A stretch of 64,000 bases of DNA, from assembly GCA_021307315.1 (NCBI GenBank), contig JAJSPD010000061.1:62001-126000 (forward strand). Direction: 5' to 3'. Source of the DNA: Bisporella sp. PMI_857 (Eukaryota; Ascomycota; Leotiomycetes; Helotiales; Helotiaceae). Positions 24,278 to 37,465 of the stretch are shown here, in pieces. Position 1 is the first letter of the stretch. Each line of letters starts with the position of its first letter. Both the position numbers and the translations under genes were made by a program. The notes beneath the pieces are model-generated. The model was not told the DNA's origin. It searched no databases and saw only the letters and a list, made by a program, of their open reading frames with translations.

Positions 24278-26386
24278 ATGGCTGGCACTCCAAGCCCTAC
24301 AACGATTCCGTTAGCATCGTCGTCATCATCATATGGTATAGCAAAGCAGAAAAGACTCGAGCGGTCTTGTATACTATGCCATCAACGGAAAATTCGCTGC
24401 GACAAGAAGTCGCCATGTGGGAACTGCGGGAGGGCGGACATCCTTTGCTATTACCCCAAGCCAGAACAGAATGTTCGTCGTCCGCATAAGACGACAATTG
24501 CTGATGTTTCAGCGCGTCTAGCGCGTTTAGAGAGAACAATAAGCGCTCTCTCGAATGATTCTCCCATCCAGCAAGATAACCCTTTGCCTGACTTAATAGC
24601 ATCTGATGAATTCGTCCAGGCGGATGGTGCTGCGAGTGGGGGCTCACCAAGCTGGGAAAACCTAATCCAAGGTGATTCTTCGAGTCAGTACTTCAATGAA
24701 GCCATGCTTTCCCACATCATGGAAGAGGTACGTGAAGATCACGGTTGGTCCTTGGGTACCACTAACAATGTGATTTCAGGAACAAGAAATTCAATCTCTC
24801 ATAGGAATTTATAGCGGTAAAATCGATCGTGCGGGGAAGGCACACACTGAAGAGATCGAACCATTATTATCGAGCTTTCATAAGCCTCATACAGGCGAAT
24901 TATTGTATGAACCATCCAGACGGTGCGCTATTCAACTCTGGCAAACATTTGTTAATAATGTTGACCCTCTGTTCAAAATACTCCATATCCCGACAACCCA
25001 AGGCATGGTGTATTCTGCAATTAACAACCCCTCACAAGTTGGCGCTGACACTAACGCGCTTCTCTCTTCAATATACTTCGCGGGCATATCGAGCTTGAGC
25101 AATGAATATGTCATGAATATTCTTGGAAAAGAGAAGACTATGGCTCTTAACGATTTTAAGCGAGGATTGGAACAATCCCTCGCCATGTCGAACTTTCTAG
25201 ATACCCCTACATTCGCCTCTTTACAAGCGATAACTATTTACATTGTATGGGCCCTTACCAGACAATCATCTGAGCAGTCACTAACCATAAACAGGGTTGC
25301 CTCCGTTCTCATAACAAAGGTCGAGCTTTATGGGCACTGAATGGCCTTGTTATTCGCTCCGCTCAGTCTATCGGTCTTCATCGAGATGGCAAAAATTTCG
25401 ACCTCTCACCCTTTAGATGTGAGATGCGTCGTCGCCTCTGGTGGCATATCATGGCTAACGATGCCCGAGTGGCTGAAGATCATGGCCTAATGATCTCCAG
25501 CTTTGACGCCACGATCGACGTCGCTCTCCCTCTTAATGTTGACGATAGTCAACTCGACCCTAGCATGAAAGAACTTCCAGTCGTGGAGCAAAGGTGGACG
25601 GAAATGACTTTTCCTCTTATTATCTTCGAAGCAATTAATGCTCTCCACGGCCTTCATCAACGTACTACTCACTCTATTAATTATCCCCCAAGTGAAGCAA
25701 TCCATAACGTCACGTGCAACTCTTTAAAGGAACATTTTGAGAAAAACTATCTACCATATTGCGACCAGAACATCCCGGTTCAGCGCGCCACGTTTCTAAT
25801 CGGCCAAATCCTTTCCCGCAAGTTCGAACTCAAAACTCGTCAGCAATGGCCCAAGATCTCGGCATCGACCTCAACCGCCGCCACTCCGTTTTCCTCCTCC
25901 CAAAGAGCTTCTCAGACTACCGAAGAGATTCTCGTCTCAGCATGCGAGATTCTTGAGATTAGCTTGAAGTATTCTACCGAAGATATGCTGGAAGGATTTC
26001 AGTGGATTTTCCATATGTATCCCCAGTATGACGTCATGATGTATGTACTCTGGCATTTATGCATTATGCCGGAAGGACCTCTCGTGGAAAAGGCGTGGCA
26101 ATTGGTTAATGCTTGCTTTGAGATTGAGGCTATGCATCAAGTAGGCTGGAAGTGGGCTGTGCTGAGGAGATTGAGAGAAAAGGCAGCCAATATTCGCGCT
26201 TCTGTGGGTGGTCCGGAAACGGTGAATGGAGTGATGACTGGACATAGTTATGGCGGGGAAATCATTGGGAGCGACTCGACGTACAACGATATCATAGGAA
26301 CAGAATTCCCGTTATGCATGAACTGGACTCCGCATCAATTCGCTGAGGCTGACTGGAGCACTTTAATGGAGAATTTTGATATGTAA
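24278..26386 (+). CDS. Zn2Cys6 transcription factor with fungal-specific TF domain
   Basis: Exons 24278-24727, 24780-25244, 25295-26386; 668 aa. The zinc cluster is C31-x2-C34-x6-C41-x5-C47-x2-C50-x6-C57, followed by a basic linker and a short coiled-coil-like stretch (SARLARLERTISAL). The middle domain carries the conserved CLRSHNKGRALWALNG, GLHRDG and EMRRRLWWHI elements of the fungal TF middle-homology region. Nuclear regulator. It is convergent with the MCT-type transporter downstream; whether it controls that gene is not shown. Confidence 0.85.
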
Positions 26387-26733
26387 AATTACCCACTATA
26401 AACAACGTTGCAAAATCACCAGTTATAGTTATCTAAAATAACACTAATTTACTAAGTACAAGAAGGGATGCCGAAACGTCATTCGTGAAGCCTAACATAG
26501 AATGATGAAACACTAAACGGTACCCACACAACTATCGATTTCAAAAAACGATCGATCGCCTATTAAGTATAAAATATCAAAGAAAGAGGTCTTATGAAAT
26601 TAGCATCATTAAGGAAATCTACTCTATAGAGAGTGGTGCAAATATGTAGTATACATCTGACAGAATGACGAGCATTTACATGAATTAATCCTTTCCAAAC
26701 ACCGGATTGCCAAAGAAAAGACATTCTGTCCAA
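26387..26733. other. Convergent 3' intergenic region
   Basis: 347 bp between the stop codons of the Zn2Cys6 gene (+) and the MFS gene (-). AT-rich, with nothing else seen. Confidence 0.6.
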
Positions 26734-28344
26734 TCAGAAAATAGCCGTAGGCTTCCAACCTGTCTTGAACACCCGTGCAACAACCACGAAAGACGTACCT
26801 ACCACACAGAACACACCAGCAAAGATCTTTGTACCTGACCAGTGACCATCCTGATGGGCCAATATAGCGCCGGCAATAGGAGAGGTTGTCAAAGCCCCAA
26901 TGCTGCTAACGGAGAAGATCAGACCAGTTCGGAATCCAATTTCCCAAACAGGAGAGATCTGTGCAACTAATGCTGGAATGAGCGAGACGTAAGCTCCTGA
27001 AAAAGCACCGTAAAATAGAGAATACAGAATCCTGCCGACATTGTTTCTGTGTCCCAGCGGAAGCCAAAGAGCCAGAGTAAGGATGCCACTGGTGTAAGAT
27101 GCCACGACGAAAACATTATATTTTCCAAATCTATCAGCCAGAATGCCCGTGGCCAGACGACCTAAAAGACTTGATTTTCATTATGTTAGCAAAACTTGGT
27201 AGTATAGGAGCGGTGTATCTGTAGACGAACCTTCCAGCATTGAAAATAGCAACGAGATAACGGGCTAATGAGGCGTCCATGCGACCCGCAGATGTTGCTT
27301 CTACGACCATATAATTGATTGGAACAAACATGCCAAAGGTAAAAATCATCAACCCTACCATGATAGCTAGGAACGTGATCTCGGTAAATGGTGCGGCAAG
27401 CTGTTGCCGTGTGGTGACCTGTGGATTGGGAGGGAAGCGGGACTTAACAGTCAAGTTGGCAACGACAAGGAGGAAGAGAATCAGAAAGGCAGAGATTCGC
27501 ATTGCCCATCCATAGCCAACCTGTTCGATGAGACGGCTGACCATGATAGGGAAGATGACTCCGCCTACACTGGATCCAGTAGACAGAATACCGAATGCCG
27601 TACCCCGCTTCTTGTTGAACCAACCGCCAACACAACTCAAAGCTATAGATAATTAGATTTAGATTTTTTTTTAGATAGTTCTATATATACATACCTGGTT
27701 GGAAGATGAGCGAAAGACCAACAGCACTGCAAATGCCTTGAGAGAGCAAGATTTGGTAGTACTCTTTGGAGATAGACGCCATCATTAACCCGAAAACGTG
27801 CAAGATAGTGCCTACAAATGTGAGATATCTAGGTCCATATCGATCATAAAATTTTCCAACAATAGGACCCTTCATAGCTGTCAGCGACTCTCCTTGTATT
27901 TCTTGATAGAACCTGTGTATCGTAATACCATGGCAAACATGAAGAAGAGTTCCAGAGATGGAATCCACGAAATCTTCTCCGGCGAGTACTGTCGTAGCAG
28001 GTGTGTTTGGTAGTAGTCCTGGAAGGTTCCAATACCTGCGAAAAGTCTTGTTAGTATGTAACTCACGAGCATTTACTAGGAAAGAAGTCTATACTGTTGA
28101 TCCATCCAAAACTGCAAAATGATGTGCACCATGCGCCCAGAACACACAACCACGCTACCGCTCCTCCATCAGGAGCATCAGCTCCCCATACTGCTGCAGG
28201 GGAACCAGCCGCTGGGGCTCCCACTTCTTGTTTCTCCAACGACGTTTCATCCAGTGGAATCTGGCTACTCTCCCGATGAGGTGTTGCCGGAGGCTTCTGT
28301 AAGTCCGAGATACTGGTAGAGCTGCTCTTAGGGCCTGAGGACAT
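26734..28344 (-). CDS. MFS transporter, monocarboxylate-porter (MCT) type
   Basis: Exons right to left: 28095-28344, 27929-28035, 27695-27869, 27231-27642, 26734-27169; 459 aa. Start MSSGPKSS chosen; an in-frame start 51 bp upstream (28395) is possible. A hydrophilic N-terminus precedes the family motif PDGGAVAWLCVLGAW. The loop GKFYDRYGPRY, the GGWFNKKRGTAFGI segment and NAGSLLGRLATGILADR are typical of fungal MCH/MCT-type carriers. About 12 membrane segments. The substrate is unknown, probably an organic acid or related small molecule. Confidence 0.85.
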
Positions 28345-30812
28345 AATGCTTTTTTTTATAGGATCAGAAAAGTACTTATTGGGAAGGTCCTGCAACAGCT
28401 ATCTGAATGGAGTAAGTGTTTCGCGAGTACCTTTCGTTGGATGGCAGAATGAATACCAAAGAGGGCCGATCGGTACTTATACAACTCTCTTACTACCTTC
28501 CGGCCCAGATAACGAGTCCGAAAAGTCCGTGCTACATTATTTTCTGCCCGTTCGGACTAAGAGATTCTAGAAAATCATTGATCGAGCCCACTAGATATGG
28601 ATATCTTAACCGTGGCTTGGGCCGGATAGACACAAAAATCCTCATCAAATGACCGTCGTTCCCTCGGCGCGGTCCAAATTACCTCGCCGAAATGATGACC
28701 TCGCAAAATTTGCCCCACTATTGGCCGCCTCCTATTTCTGCGTGCTTAAATATTTTTATTTATTCTTTTCGATCTGAAGCAAAATGAAACACCGAGACCG
28801 AACGGTAGACAAGTTAGGAATAGAGCAACAACTTAAGGCCAAGTTGGCGGAATTACCAATTCTTTTTCCTCTACGAAATTGATGATGATGGCTTTCGCGA
28901 GTCGTGTAATGTTGCATCCAAGCTCGATCTTTAGATGTCTCGTACCGCTCAGCACTACCGGCGCCTACGCTGGAATCAATCAACGCAAAACTGAGGAAAA
29001 TATGAGCAAAGACTGTGTAGATAGCCAGAATTGGGTTAATGGATCAATATGAGGGCTTCATGTTTGTGTGAAGAAGAGTATTACCACGTGACCTTGGCAA
29101 TATACAGTGTAAATATCTATTAATGTTGAAGGCACTGTCGGAACACCTACCACGTAGCAAAAGGCGTAGTAGCTGTTGACTGCGCTCTTGCTGGTGCGGT
29201 TCTGGTATTCGTTGATTCATTCTTCTAAGCTGCGTTATCACGAGGTCCTGAAAGGACCCACAGCTCACATGATCCGGTGGTTCACGAGGTTCTATTTACA
29301 TGCGTTCGGACAGGTACAGAAGGGAAGAATACAAGGAATTTAGCCACGTAGTCATAACCTCCCTGATTGTAGAAGCGATGAGGGCAGACGCAAACACTAC
29401 CAAAATCGCCGTTTTCAGCCAAAAATCTGCAACCCTAAGAGGGACAATAAATCACTCTATCTAGAGCCTCCCCACTAGCCTGGGTTAGATCATTGGACCC
29501 AGTCCATTTTATACTTCAACTGCCCTTCGCTAACCAGCAGAAATAAAAACATGCCCACGTGAGCCAAAGTTATGAATGATCATAAAGCTTCCCTCCAAAT
29601 GAATCACTTCGTCTTCCTCTTCTTGCTACCTGACTGCCCCTCATCTTCTATCTCTCCTTAGCCAATCAGCAACACCATTAGTAGGCATGGTGGTGACATC
29701 TTATTCGGAAAGTGGATGCATCACACTGTCGCGATATGCAAGACATGACTTGCTCATTTGACGCGCTTTCGCCACAGCTGAGGTCGAGCGGTGACGCGAT
29801 GCTGTAGAATTGATGGTGTTGGATATTACCGTAGTTGTTGGTATTGATGAATATTACTTCTGTATAAATCAAGCAACTGCTTTTGGTGTTTATGACCTCA
29901 TTGGCGCTCCGAAGTTTATTCTGAAGCCTAGACTTCCCAAGATCGTATCTGGCATATATAGATCTGTAATTTCTGATAAACCGAGTGTTCGTCCTCTGCA
30001 TTGCATCATGTTAAAGCCAGAATATAAGGTACAATAAGGCATGGACCAGAAGCAGTTGCTCTTTGGTCTTTGGCACATCAAGACCTTGCTGTATGATCTG
30101 TCGGCTTTTTATCTTTGATTGGGTGCAGACTGTTGAATGAAGCAAGTGCGAACTAACTTCATCAAGATCTATGCGGTTACTAAGAATTTCGTACTATAAT
30201 AATTTGGTCTTTAGATAGCCCGTTAATAAGCCTGCAGTTATAGCAGTAGCCTGGATGGGTCGACTTGATCCGTCTTTAGATCTTCTGGAAAAGTACGAAC
30301 ATCTGGCTCTGGGGTGGGTCAGGACTCTATACGGCATTGCGAACTTAGTTGGGCGGCTGCTAACTTATGAGAATTAAAATAGGCTGAGAGCTATATCAAG
30401 TATCCCACGATTGCAATGACAGCCGTTCCAAAATTCCAATCTCCGATATTCACGCGCACGAATTCCACCATTAGATAAGTATATTCCAATGTAAGCATGA
30501 TAACAGCTCTATTTATCTCTCGTTATACAACATCGTTCATTCCTTCTAAGTGGCGACTCATCACAGTCCACATGGCGATCTGTATAGGTGAAGAGGCTAT
30601 CCGAGACAGGATGTTATAATAAGCTAGATCTGAACATTGCACTTTGGTAATAGCCATGTTGAAATACAACAATATCAGGTGCCATAATTTATTACTGTTT
30701 ATCTCAGGCAATGTACCCGACACTACCTAGTTTACGCTCACTCATCTCACCCCAGACTCTTCACAAGTTGCATTTCTTTTTTTCAGAGTACCAGAATCCA
30801 GATACCTAGAGA
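28345..30812. other. Intergenic, no gene seen
   Basis: About 2.5 kb. It includes the 5' flank of the MFS gene. Only short, unrecognisable open frames occur on either strand. Confidence 0.5.
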
Positions 30813-31846
30813 CTAAGCAAGATCAAGCTGCTTTACAACATGCTCAAATGCTGTAGTCTGAATAGTTTCAGCCAGACCATAAGAGAGATGACCAGCAAAG
30901 AGTTGGCAGGAGCAGGACACATCTGGAGAGCATACACCGTCGCCCTACATTGAATTTCAGCCAGGGAATAATTCTAGACGACACTCGAGGGAGTGCGAAG
31001 AGAAAGTGGGAGCTCACCTCCAGGCAGTAGTCGAGCACCTTGCCACTCTGGTCGAGCTCTCTCGATAATTGAGGAAAGGTCCTGTTATCAGCAATTGCCT
31101 GGGCGGCGAATATGCCGACTGACAGGTCGTTATTATTTTGAGCAGTGGAATTGACATTTGAAACCTTCCCAGGAATTCGATACGGGTTACCGACCAGGAT
31201 GACTGACTTGACAGAACTCATGGCGGCGCCACTCAACTGGTTGAGAGCGTTCAGCATCACGGTCGCACCCTGAGAGTAGCCGAACAAGGCGTGTTTCTGG
31301 CCGGGGCAATCCCGAAGAGCCTTGGTGATCGTCTCGACTACGAATATTTCTCCAGATGTGGTATTCTGGTCGAACCCGGCTGGATATTCGACAGGCTGGC
31401 TGACACCACCAGTCACGTTAGCGAGGACGCTTTCCACCATGATGGAGAACATAGTCGATACACCCTGAGGTTCGCCTGTGCCACGAGCATCAAGGAGCTC
31501 TGTTAGTAGATAATCAGCATGTTACCCGCTATGAGGAGTAGTGAACGCATCGCATCGAGGACAGCTTACTGTATGCGGCGCATTGCAGGGCCTGCTCAGG
31601 AGGGGTGATATTGGCATGCGGCAGCGAAAGGAACTGGAACATTCCACACCGACACTCAATTGACTTGCTGTGGCGAACGGTCGCATTGACGCTGAAATGG
31701 TTGTTGATAGTAGTTGCATAGATTGGCGATGGCTTGTGGTTACCTCGTGAGTTAACTTGGTGCTCGTGCTGTAACCACAGATTGGCATGAACGTTGTAGA
31801 TGTTCAAAGCGATGGCCAAAAATAAGAGACCACTGGCATGAACCAT
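30813..31846 (-). CDS. Cutinase-like secreted esterase (CE5/cutinase family)
   Basis: Exons right to left: 31570-31846, 31018-31499, 30813-30944; 296 aa. Start MVHASG is chosen because it opens a signal peptide (GLLFLAIALNIYNVHA). Family features: LLDARGTGEPQG, then GYSQG with nucleophile S168, NPYRIPGK, and a last exon giving GDGVCS (D255) and HLSYG (H272), completing a Ser-Asp-His triad. The N-terminal 70 residues after the signal are poorly conserved in appearance, and an alternative intron there cannot be excluded. Likely acts on cutin or other polyesters outside the cell. Confidence 0.75.
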
Positions 31847-32718
31847 ACTTACTTGACCAAACAGCAAGATCACGGTGTTCGTTGACTATATTATTGATAG
31901 CAGGAAAAGTCGGGCAAGAATTTATTATGATGCAAAATTGAAGGAAACTAATCATGTAAAAGCGAGTGGACCTACGAAACCGCACCGAAAAGGAGGCCGT
32001 ATTCGTATCCGTATTCGTATAGTATAACGCCTTATCCATTGTATTCGCATGGGCTTCCGCCGCCTGAGGGTAAAATCTAGTACTGTAGGCTTAACTGTAA
32101 TGTGGAGAAAAGAGTGGATCCTAATTCGAAAGCGCTTCCACCAAGCGAGTGGCTGGTGTGTAGGGTTAGAATCAAGTTCTAGATATTATTATTATTATTA
32201 TTTGTTTTAGCATCCTGTATCAGTCAAAGACTATATAAGGCGGTAACAAGAATCCTCAGATCTTGCCAAGCCCAAAAGGAGCCGCCAGTAGGCTCATTTT
32301 ATATTTATATCCCCAAAAGTAAAAAAGGAAAAACAGGAACACAAGTACTTCAAAAAAGACTGTACTAGCCAATATTAATAAACTAGTAGCCTTTAACATA
32401 CTCTTCCAAAAAAAAAAAAATTTGTGTATTCCAGTAAACATTAAAAATCGAGTCCCTATAAGCTTTCTTTCCTGCTACGTAACTAAAACATGCCCATATC
32501 CTTTCTGTTTTTTTTTTCTTTTTTCGTGTCCGCGGCTTTCCTTCAATCTTACTTAGCCTTCCTACCTAGTGCGACTTTCTTCTAGCCTTAACTTTCCTTC
32601 GTAGTATGTGATCCTTATACGTGTGTCGTATCAAGCTAAGTATATAGTAATCCCGTATTCCGAAACTCGTAAATATTAAGTAGGTAATGTATTTCCGCAA
32701 GCATAAATAAAAAATTAG

Positions 32719-32753
<35 letters not shown>

Positions 32754-33651
32754 TGTCTTTGCTTTGTTCCAGAGGGCTTCGATCGATCATGCGGCTATGT
32801 CGCAGGTAATCGTTGCGATTGATTGCCGATTCTGTGCTTGGTGGTGTTGGTTGCCTCTGTTTTGTGGCCACAGTGGCCGCAACTCCAACTTTTGACTTTT
32901 GACTCAATCTCGGCTCTCCAGCGTAATACGCTGAAGGTTCGTAGAGGGCGCCGCATACAGGTGCTGAGTCTTCGCTCTCCTAGCTTGCTGAGATAAGTTA
33001 ATGAAGAAAATAGAAACAAGTGCACCGCATGGCGTGGCAGTGGCCACTGTGTTGAGCTGGATAGGATAAAAAATAGAAGCAAGCTTATAGAAATTTGGCG
33101 TAGGGGTGATGAGCCTTGCTTAAGGGATCAACTCCAACATTCGGAAGCTAGAGGATGGCTGGGTAAACAGCCGCCACAAACGCTAACACTAACTACTCCG
33201 TCCTCACCAAACCAACCAACTACAGTGTGGTGTTTCCGATATATCCAGGGTGGTTTGGTTAGGCGCGTTGCCACTCACACGCCGAACATAGTGAGTGGAA
33301 TTTGCTTCGAATCCATGGAGAAATATGCAGGAGGTGACGCTATCATTCGGACGCTTTGGACCGTTTTGAATACAGTCAGGAACAGTTTGGGAATCGTGAA
33401 TTATAGGTGACGGAAACTTTGTACACTTATTGTAATTGTGAGTATTAAGACACAGCCCACCCTGAAATTGCAATTTTTATATCTTGCCCCAAACCAAAAA
33501 AATCAAAATCCAAGTCTAAACCACTTAATTCACCACGATGGCTGCTTGATAGCTTTTGGGATTCCCCATCCAGATTCATCAGTTCCTGTAACGCCCAGAG
33601 CTGCCGTTAACGAATTGAAAGAGGGGAGCCTGGATTGCATATTTCAATGAG
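31847..33651. other. Intergenic, low-complexity rich
   Basis: Contains an (ATT)n stretch near 32183, several poly-A/T runs and the 32-nt A tract at 32719-32750. No coding signature. Confidence 0.5.
32719..32750. repeat. Poly-A tract of 32 nt
   Basis: Uninterrupted A run. It could be a retroposed poly-A tail, but no flanking duplication or source gene was recognised. Confidence 0.85.
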
Positions 33652-34213
33652 TCAACTCACATCCGTAGTGCAAAATGGACATGCTATGAATCCATATACA
33701 TCGCAAGGACAATCTAGAATCTGCCTGGGGCATATCATGGCCTCACGCTGTATAATTACGCTCTGTGGATCTGTGAATCCTCCACTGTTGTCGGTACTTG
33801 TACCTGAGCAGTCATGCTTATTGTAGTCCGGAGTCCATAACTCCTGTGCAATGAGATCCACACTTGTATTTAGGTTCCTGATATCATAAATATATAAGCA
33901 CAGATAGAACTATATTTAGAGGTTCTACCAATATTCCATGTGAGTGGACTTACTTCCGTCGACGTGTCAGTGGCCGAACACAGTTGAGTTCGTCGTGCCT
34001 ACAATTTGAACATGGTTGTCCAAAATGTGCAACATTGCACCTAACTTTCCGCGACCTGCATGCCATGCAAGCCCACCCCGCTCTTTTCACACCTCGTCTA
34101 GTTCGAGTCTTTTTAACAGCCGGCTGAGCAGCTGGAGTGGGATTATTGGTAGTGGATGGTGCTGCCTCCAACATATTAATGGTGGGGTGAGGGGCTAAAG
34201 CAAAAGAACTCAT
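33652..34213 (-). CDS. Short Zn2Cys6 zinc-cluster protein
   Basis: Exons right to left: 33954-34213 and 33652-33877; 161 aa. The zinc cluster is C49-x2-C52-x6-C59-x8-C68-x2-C71-x6-C78, in ACRSRKVRCN context, preceded by a basic RTRRGVKR stretch. Instead of a middle-homology domain there is only a 75-residue tail with six more cysteines (for example CPRQILDCPCD). It is either a truncated regulator, a DNA-binding competitor, or the surviving 5' end of a broken gene. Divergent from the BVMO-like gene at 34609, sharing a 395-bp promoter region. Confidence 0.55.
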
Positions 34214-34608
34214 GTTTGTGTTGCTATGATGATCCGCGTTAGGGCAGAATAAAATTGAGAATCTGGAACTAAGGACTGCATTGTACAAAATGTCTGTTTT
34301 CTTCCCGATCTCCTTTTTGTAGCGTCATTCATAAGCTGACCAAAACTAGTGGATATCTGACAACGCTACCCCAACAAACTTAGGAGTCGCTTAATATTGT
34401 GACAAAGCTGACATATCCTCGCTGACTCAATTAGACCAGAAACTGTTTCGTCACGCAGTACATCCATAGCCACGCATTTCTCTCTCTTTTCTCACATCTC
34501 GGTTTACGTCAGATAACATCTCCAGACTGTCAAAAAATTAAAATCTGTCACGTGTTTTCCTGTGTTTGCTGTCTCCTTCATTAGGATAAATTTGCATAAC
34601 CTGTCAAC
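34214..34608. promoter_or_regulatory. Divergent promoter, short zinc-cluster gene / BVMO-like gene 1
   Basis: Holds GCTGACTC at 34421-34428 (reverse complement GAGTCAGC), about 180 bp before the BVMO start. On the complementary strand it continues as AGTCAGCGAG, the same 10-mer found between the two SDR genes. Confidence 0.45.
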
Positions 34609-36890
34609 ATGATCGAAACCAGCAGTGAACTGCTGAATGGCCACCCCCCCAATGGCGATACTTTCAATGGCGATAGCAGAACAAATCTGGAGATCCCAGT
34701 GGATGTTACGTATGGACACTATTCTAGTTATGATGATTCGCGTCGACCCCTCCATGTGCTTGTAGCAGGTGCAGGGCCATCTGGGATTGCAATGGCGATC
34801 GAGTTGTTGAAGCTTCCGAATATCACGTTTGATATTTTTGACAAGAACCCGGACGTTGGTGGTACTTGGTTTGAGAATAGGTATCCCGGAGCGGCATGTG
34901 ATATCGCGAGTCATGCGTACCAGTACACATTCGCATCGAACCCAAATTGGAGTTCACAGTATGTGTGATTATATATAAGAGCAGTTGGACAAAGAATTGT
35001 TAATAATCCGCAGTTTTTCTCCCGCAACAGAAATATACCAGTATTTCCGAGATGTTGCTGAGAAGTTTGGCGTACTTGAGCGAGTCCATCTCGCCTCTCA
35101 GGTGATTTCTGCTCGATGGGTTTCCCAGAGAAGCAAATGGGTACTTGGAATCACTCAAGGCGATGGCGGTGAGCGTGAAGTAGAAGGAGATGTGTTCATT
35201 AATGCAGCAGGAATTTTAAATCAATGGAAGTGGCCAGATATACCTGGACTTGACGTTTTTAAAGGATCTAAACTACATACAGCCAATTGGGTATACTGCC
35301 CATTCCCTTTAGTGCACATGTCTGATGGTATCTTTAGGACTCCTCTTGGGACTGGGGCGACAAAAAGGTTGCTGTAATTGGCACTGGTGCGACTGGAATT
35401 CAAGTAGTGCCGAAGCTCCAGCCAACTGTGCAAAATCTTGAGGTTTATATGCGATCACCGACATATATTCTCCCAAGCGTTGGATTTGGCATCGAGTCCT
35501 CGAGTTTTAATGAACCTTGTATGCCCATGTAGGATCTATTAAGAGGCGCGCTGTTTAATTTGTCGATAGATACAGCAGAACAAAAGCAACAGTTCCGTCA
35601 AGACTCTCAACACTATAAAAATTTCCGAAAAGCAATCGAGCAGCAAATGAATGAAAATTTCGCAGGCAGCATCAAAAAAACATCAGCGCAAATTGAGGGA
35701 CGTAAAGTATGTGTCATTATATTCCTCATCTTTTAAGTTGACTGAAATTTGTTTAGTGGGCAGAAAGCATGATGCGCAAATCCATCAAGTCAACGGAGCT
35801 TCAAGAAAAATTGATACCAAAGTTAGTTTCAATCCGCACATTATCCCAATGGAATACGCTACTAAATCTCATAGATGGGAACTAGGCTGTCGAAGATTGA
35901 CACCTGGTAGGCCATATCTTGAAGCCATTCAACAAGACAATGTTTCCATCGTTACAACGTCAATCCAAGGCATAGTCGAAAATGGAATCGAGACTTCGGA
36001 TGGAGAGATCCATCAGCTAGATGCCATCGTTTGTGCTACTGGCTTCGATACTTCGTTCGTCCCTGGATTTGATCTGTTTGGCATTGATGATCGTAATTTG
36101 CGATCGATGTGGGCGAAATCCCACGCGGAAGCTTACATGGGACTTGCGGTTTCCGGATTTCCCAATTACTGGAGTAAGCCAGCCACTGTCTCCTCTATCC
36201 CTGTTGAGAAAGTCACTTGCTCATACTCAATCCAGCGTTTCTTGGGCCGAACACACCAATTGCCAATGGTTCCCTGATACCTTGCATCGAATCTTCGTAT
36301 GTATCATGTTGACTAACTTTTGGAATACTGATCGGGTCATTAATACTATGTAGTGCAAAATACATAGTTTCCGCATTGACCAAGATGCAAAAAGAACAAA
36401 TCAAGTCCATGAACATAAAACAGAAGATTCAAGATGCATTTAATGAGTACACGCAGGCTGTCCACAAGGACTTGGTCTGGAGTGGTAGTTGCCGAAGCTG
36501 GTGTAAGTGGCTCTTAGTGATTTCACATGATAAGAAAAGCGCTTAAGATTTCAACTCCAGATAAAGATGATATGACTGGAGCTGTTACTGCTGTGTGGCC
36601 GGGGTCTAGTATCCACTTTATGGATGTAGTGGCGTCACCAAGGTGGGAAGATTACGAGATTGAGTATATCCATGTAAGAACTGCGAGCTTTCGCATACTG
36701 ACGCTTGTTTTTGAAGCCATGCTGACTCACAAAATTAGTCAAATCTATTCATGTTTATGGGCGACGGCACTTCCGATCGTGAGAAGAACAAGTCCGATCT
36801 CACATATTGTAAGCGTGTAAATTAGTTCTGTTTGCTACTCTCCACAACACTAATGTGCTTCTAGATCTTGATGATGTAAAATTAATGTAG
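34609..36890 (+). CDS. BVMO-like flavin monooxygenase 1
   Basis: Eleven exons: 34609-34958, 35014-35290, 35338-35518, 35570-35706, 35757-35821, 35875-36173, 36236-36296, 36354-36502, 36561-36673, 36739-36808, 36865-36890; 575 aa, frame closed throughout. FAD-binding GAGPSG at residues 54-59. The BVMO fingerprint FKGSKLHTANWD (199-210) fits FxGxxxHxxxW[P/D]. NADPH-site GTGATG is at 224-229; later come CRRLTPG, CATGFD and the C-terminal YYLDD. Apparent stops lie in introns, so the gene looks intact. Probable NADPH/O2-dependent ketone-to-ester oxidation; substrate unknown. A copia element sits about 370 bp downstream. Confidence 0.85.
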
Positions 36891-37261
36891 TAACTGATCT
36901 CACTTTGGATTTCCAATGAGAGACGCCAGTGTGGCATTTTGCATAACTGAGTGTCATTCTTCTCAGGGAAATGCATGTATTTAGCATATCAGAATAGGGG
37001 TGACCAGTGGTTGTTAGGAGTAGCTACTGTAGTTCTCAGGGACTAAATAAGCTTGTCTTTTACTAAAGAATTAAACCCTTAGAACCTTTCCTTAAACAAA
37101 TCTGATCTTTTATGCTCTTGCCACAACGTATCCTCAACATTATGTTCGATGACCTTTTAACAGCATAAACAAATATAGCATGTATTCGGCGAAAACGGTT
37201 TATATTGAAGTGAGACACCTTAATTCATATTACAAGACAAAAGCGAGTGTTATATAGAATG
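36891..37261. other. Intergenic between BVMO-like gene 1 and the copia element
   Basis: AT-rich 3' flank. The last five bases (GAATG, 37257-37261) are the target-site duplication of the retroelement. Confidence 0.7.
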
Positions 37262-37445
37262 TGTCAGGAATCGGCTTACGTAAGTAGGCCAAGGAGCTAG
37301 AAACATCTTCCCCTCATTTACAGCTCAGATCTGTAGATATCATCATTAATGAACAACGCTTATACAAGCCTGTATTTCCATCACCGTGATACCTTTACAG
37401 ATCCTCTAATTGATTCCTCTTGCCTGATAAACCCTATTTCTGACA
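37262..37445 (+). repeat. 5' LTR of the copia element (184 bp)
   Basis: Begins TGTCAGGAATCGG and ends CTGACA. Aligns over its whole length with 42132-42315 with two substitutions (ccaAGG/ccaAAG and gcTTat/gcTCat). Confidence 0.95.
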
Positions 37446-37446
37446 G

Positions 37447-37461
37447 GTTATGAGCCCGAAT
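37447..37461 (+). other. Primer-binding site, initiator tRNA-Met anticodon-arm type
   Basis: GGTTATGAGCCCG starts one base after the LTR. Its complement, CGGGCTCATAACC, is the anticodon arm of initiator tRNA-Met, as expected for half-tRNA priming known in Drosophila copia. Confidence 0.65.
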
Positions 37462-37465
37462 CAGC

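Noticed and set aside
33220..33460. Possible third MITE (ccagggtgg / ccaccctg near both ends)
   Set aside because: The inverted similarity is only about 8-10 bp, and no TA or other duplication was found.
35536..35538. Apparent in-frame TAG in BVMO-like gene 1
   Set aside because: It lies in a 51-bp intron (35519-35569) with good GT-AG borders; splicing gives a continuous BVMO sequence.
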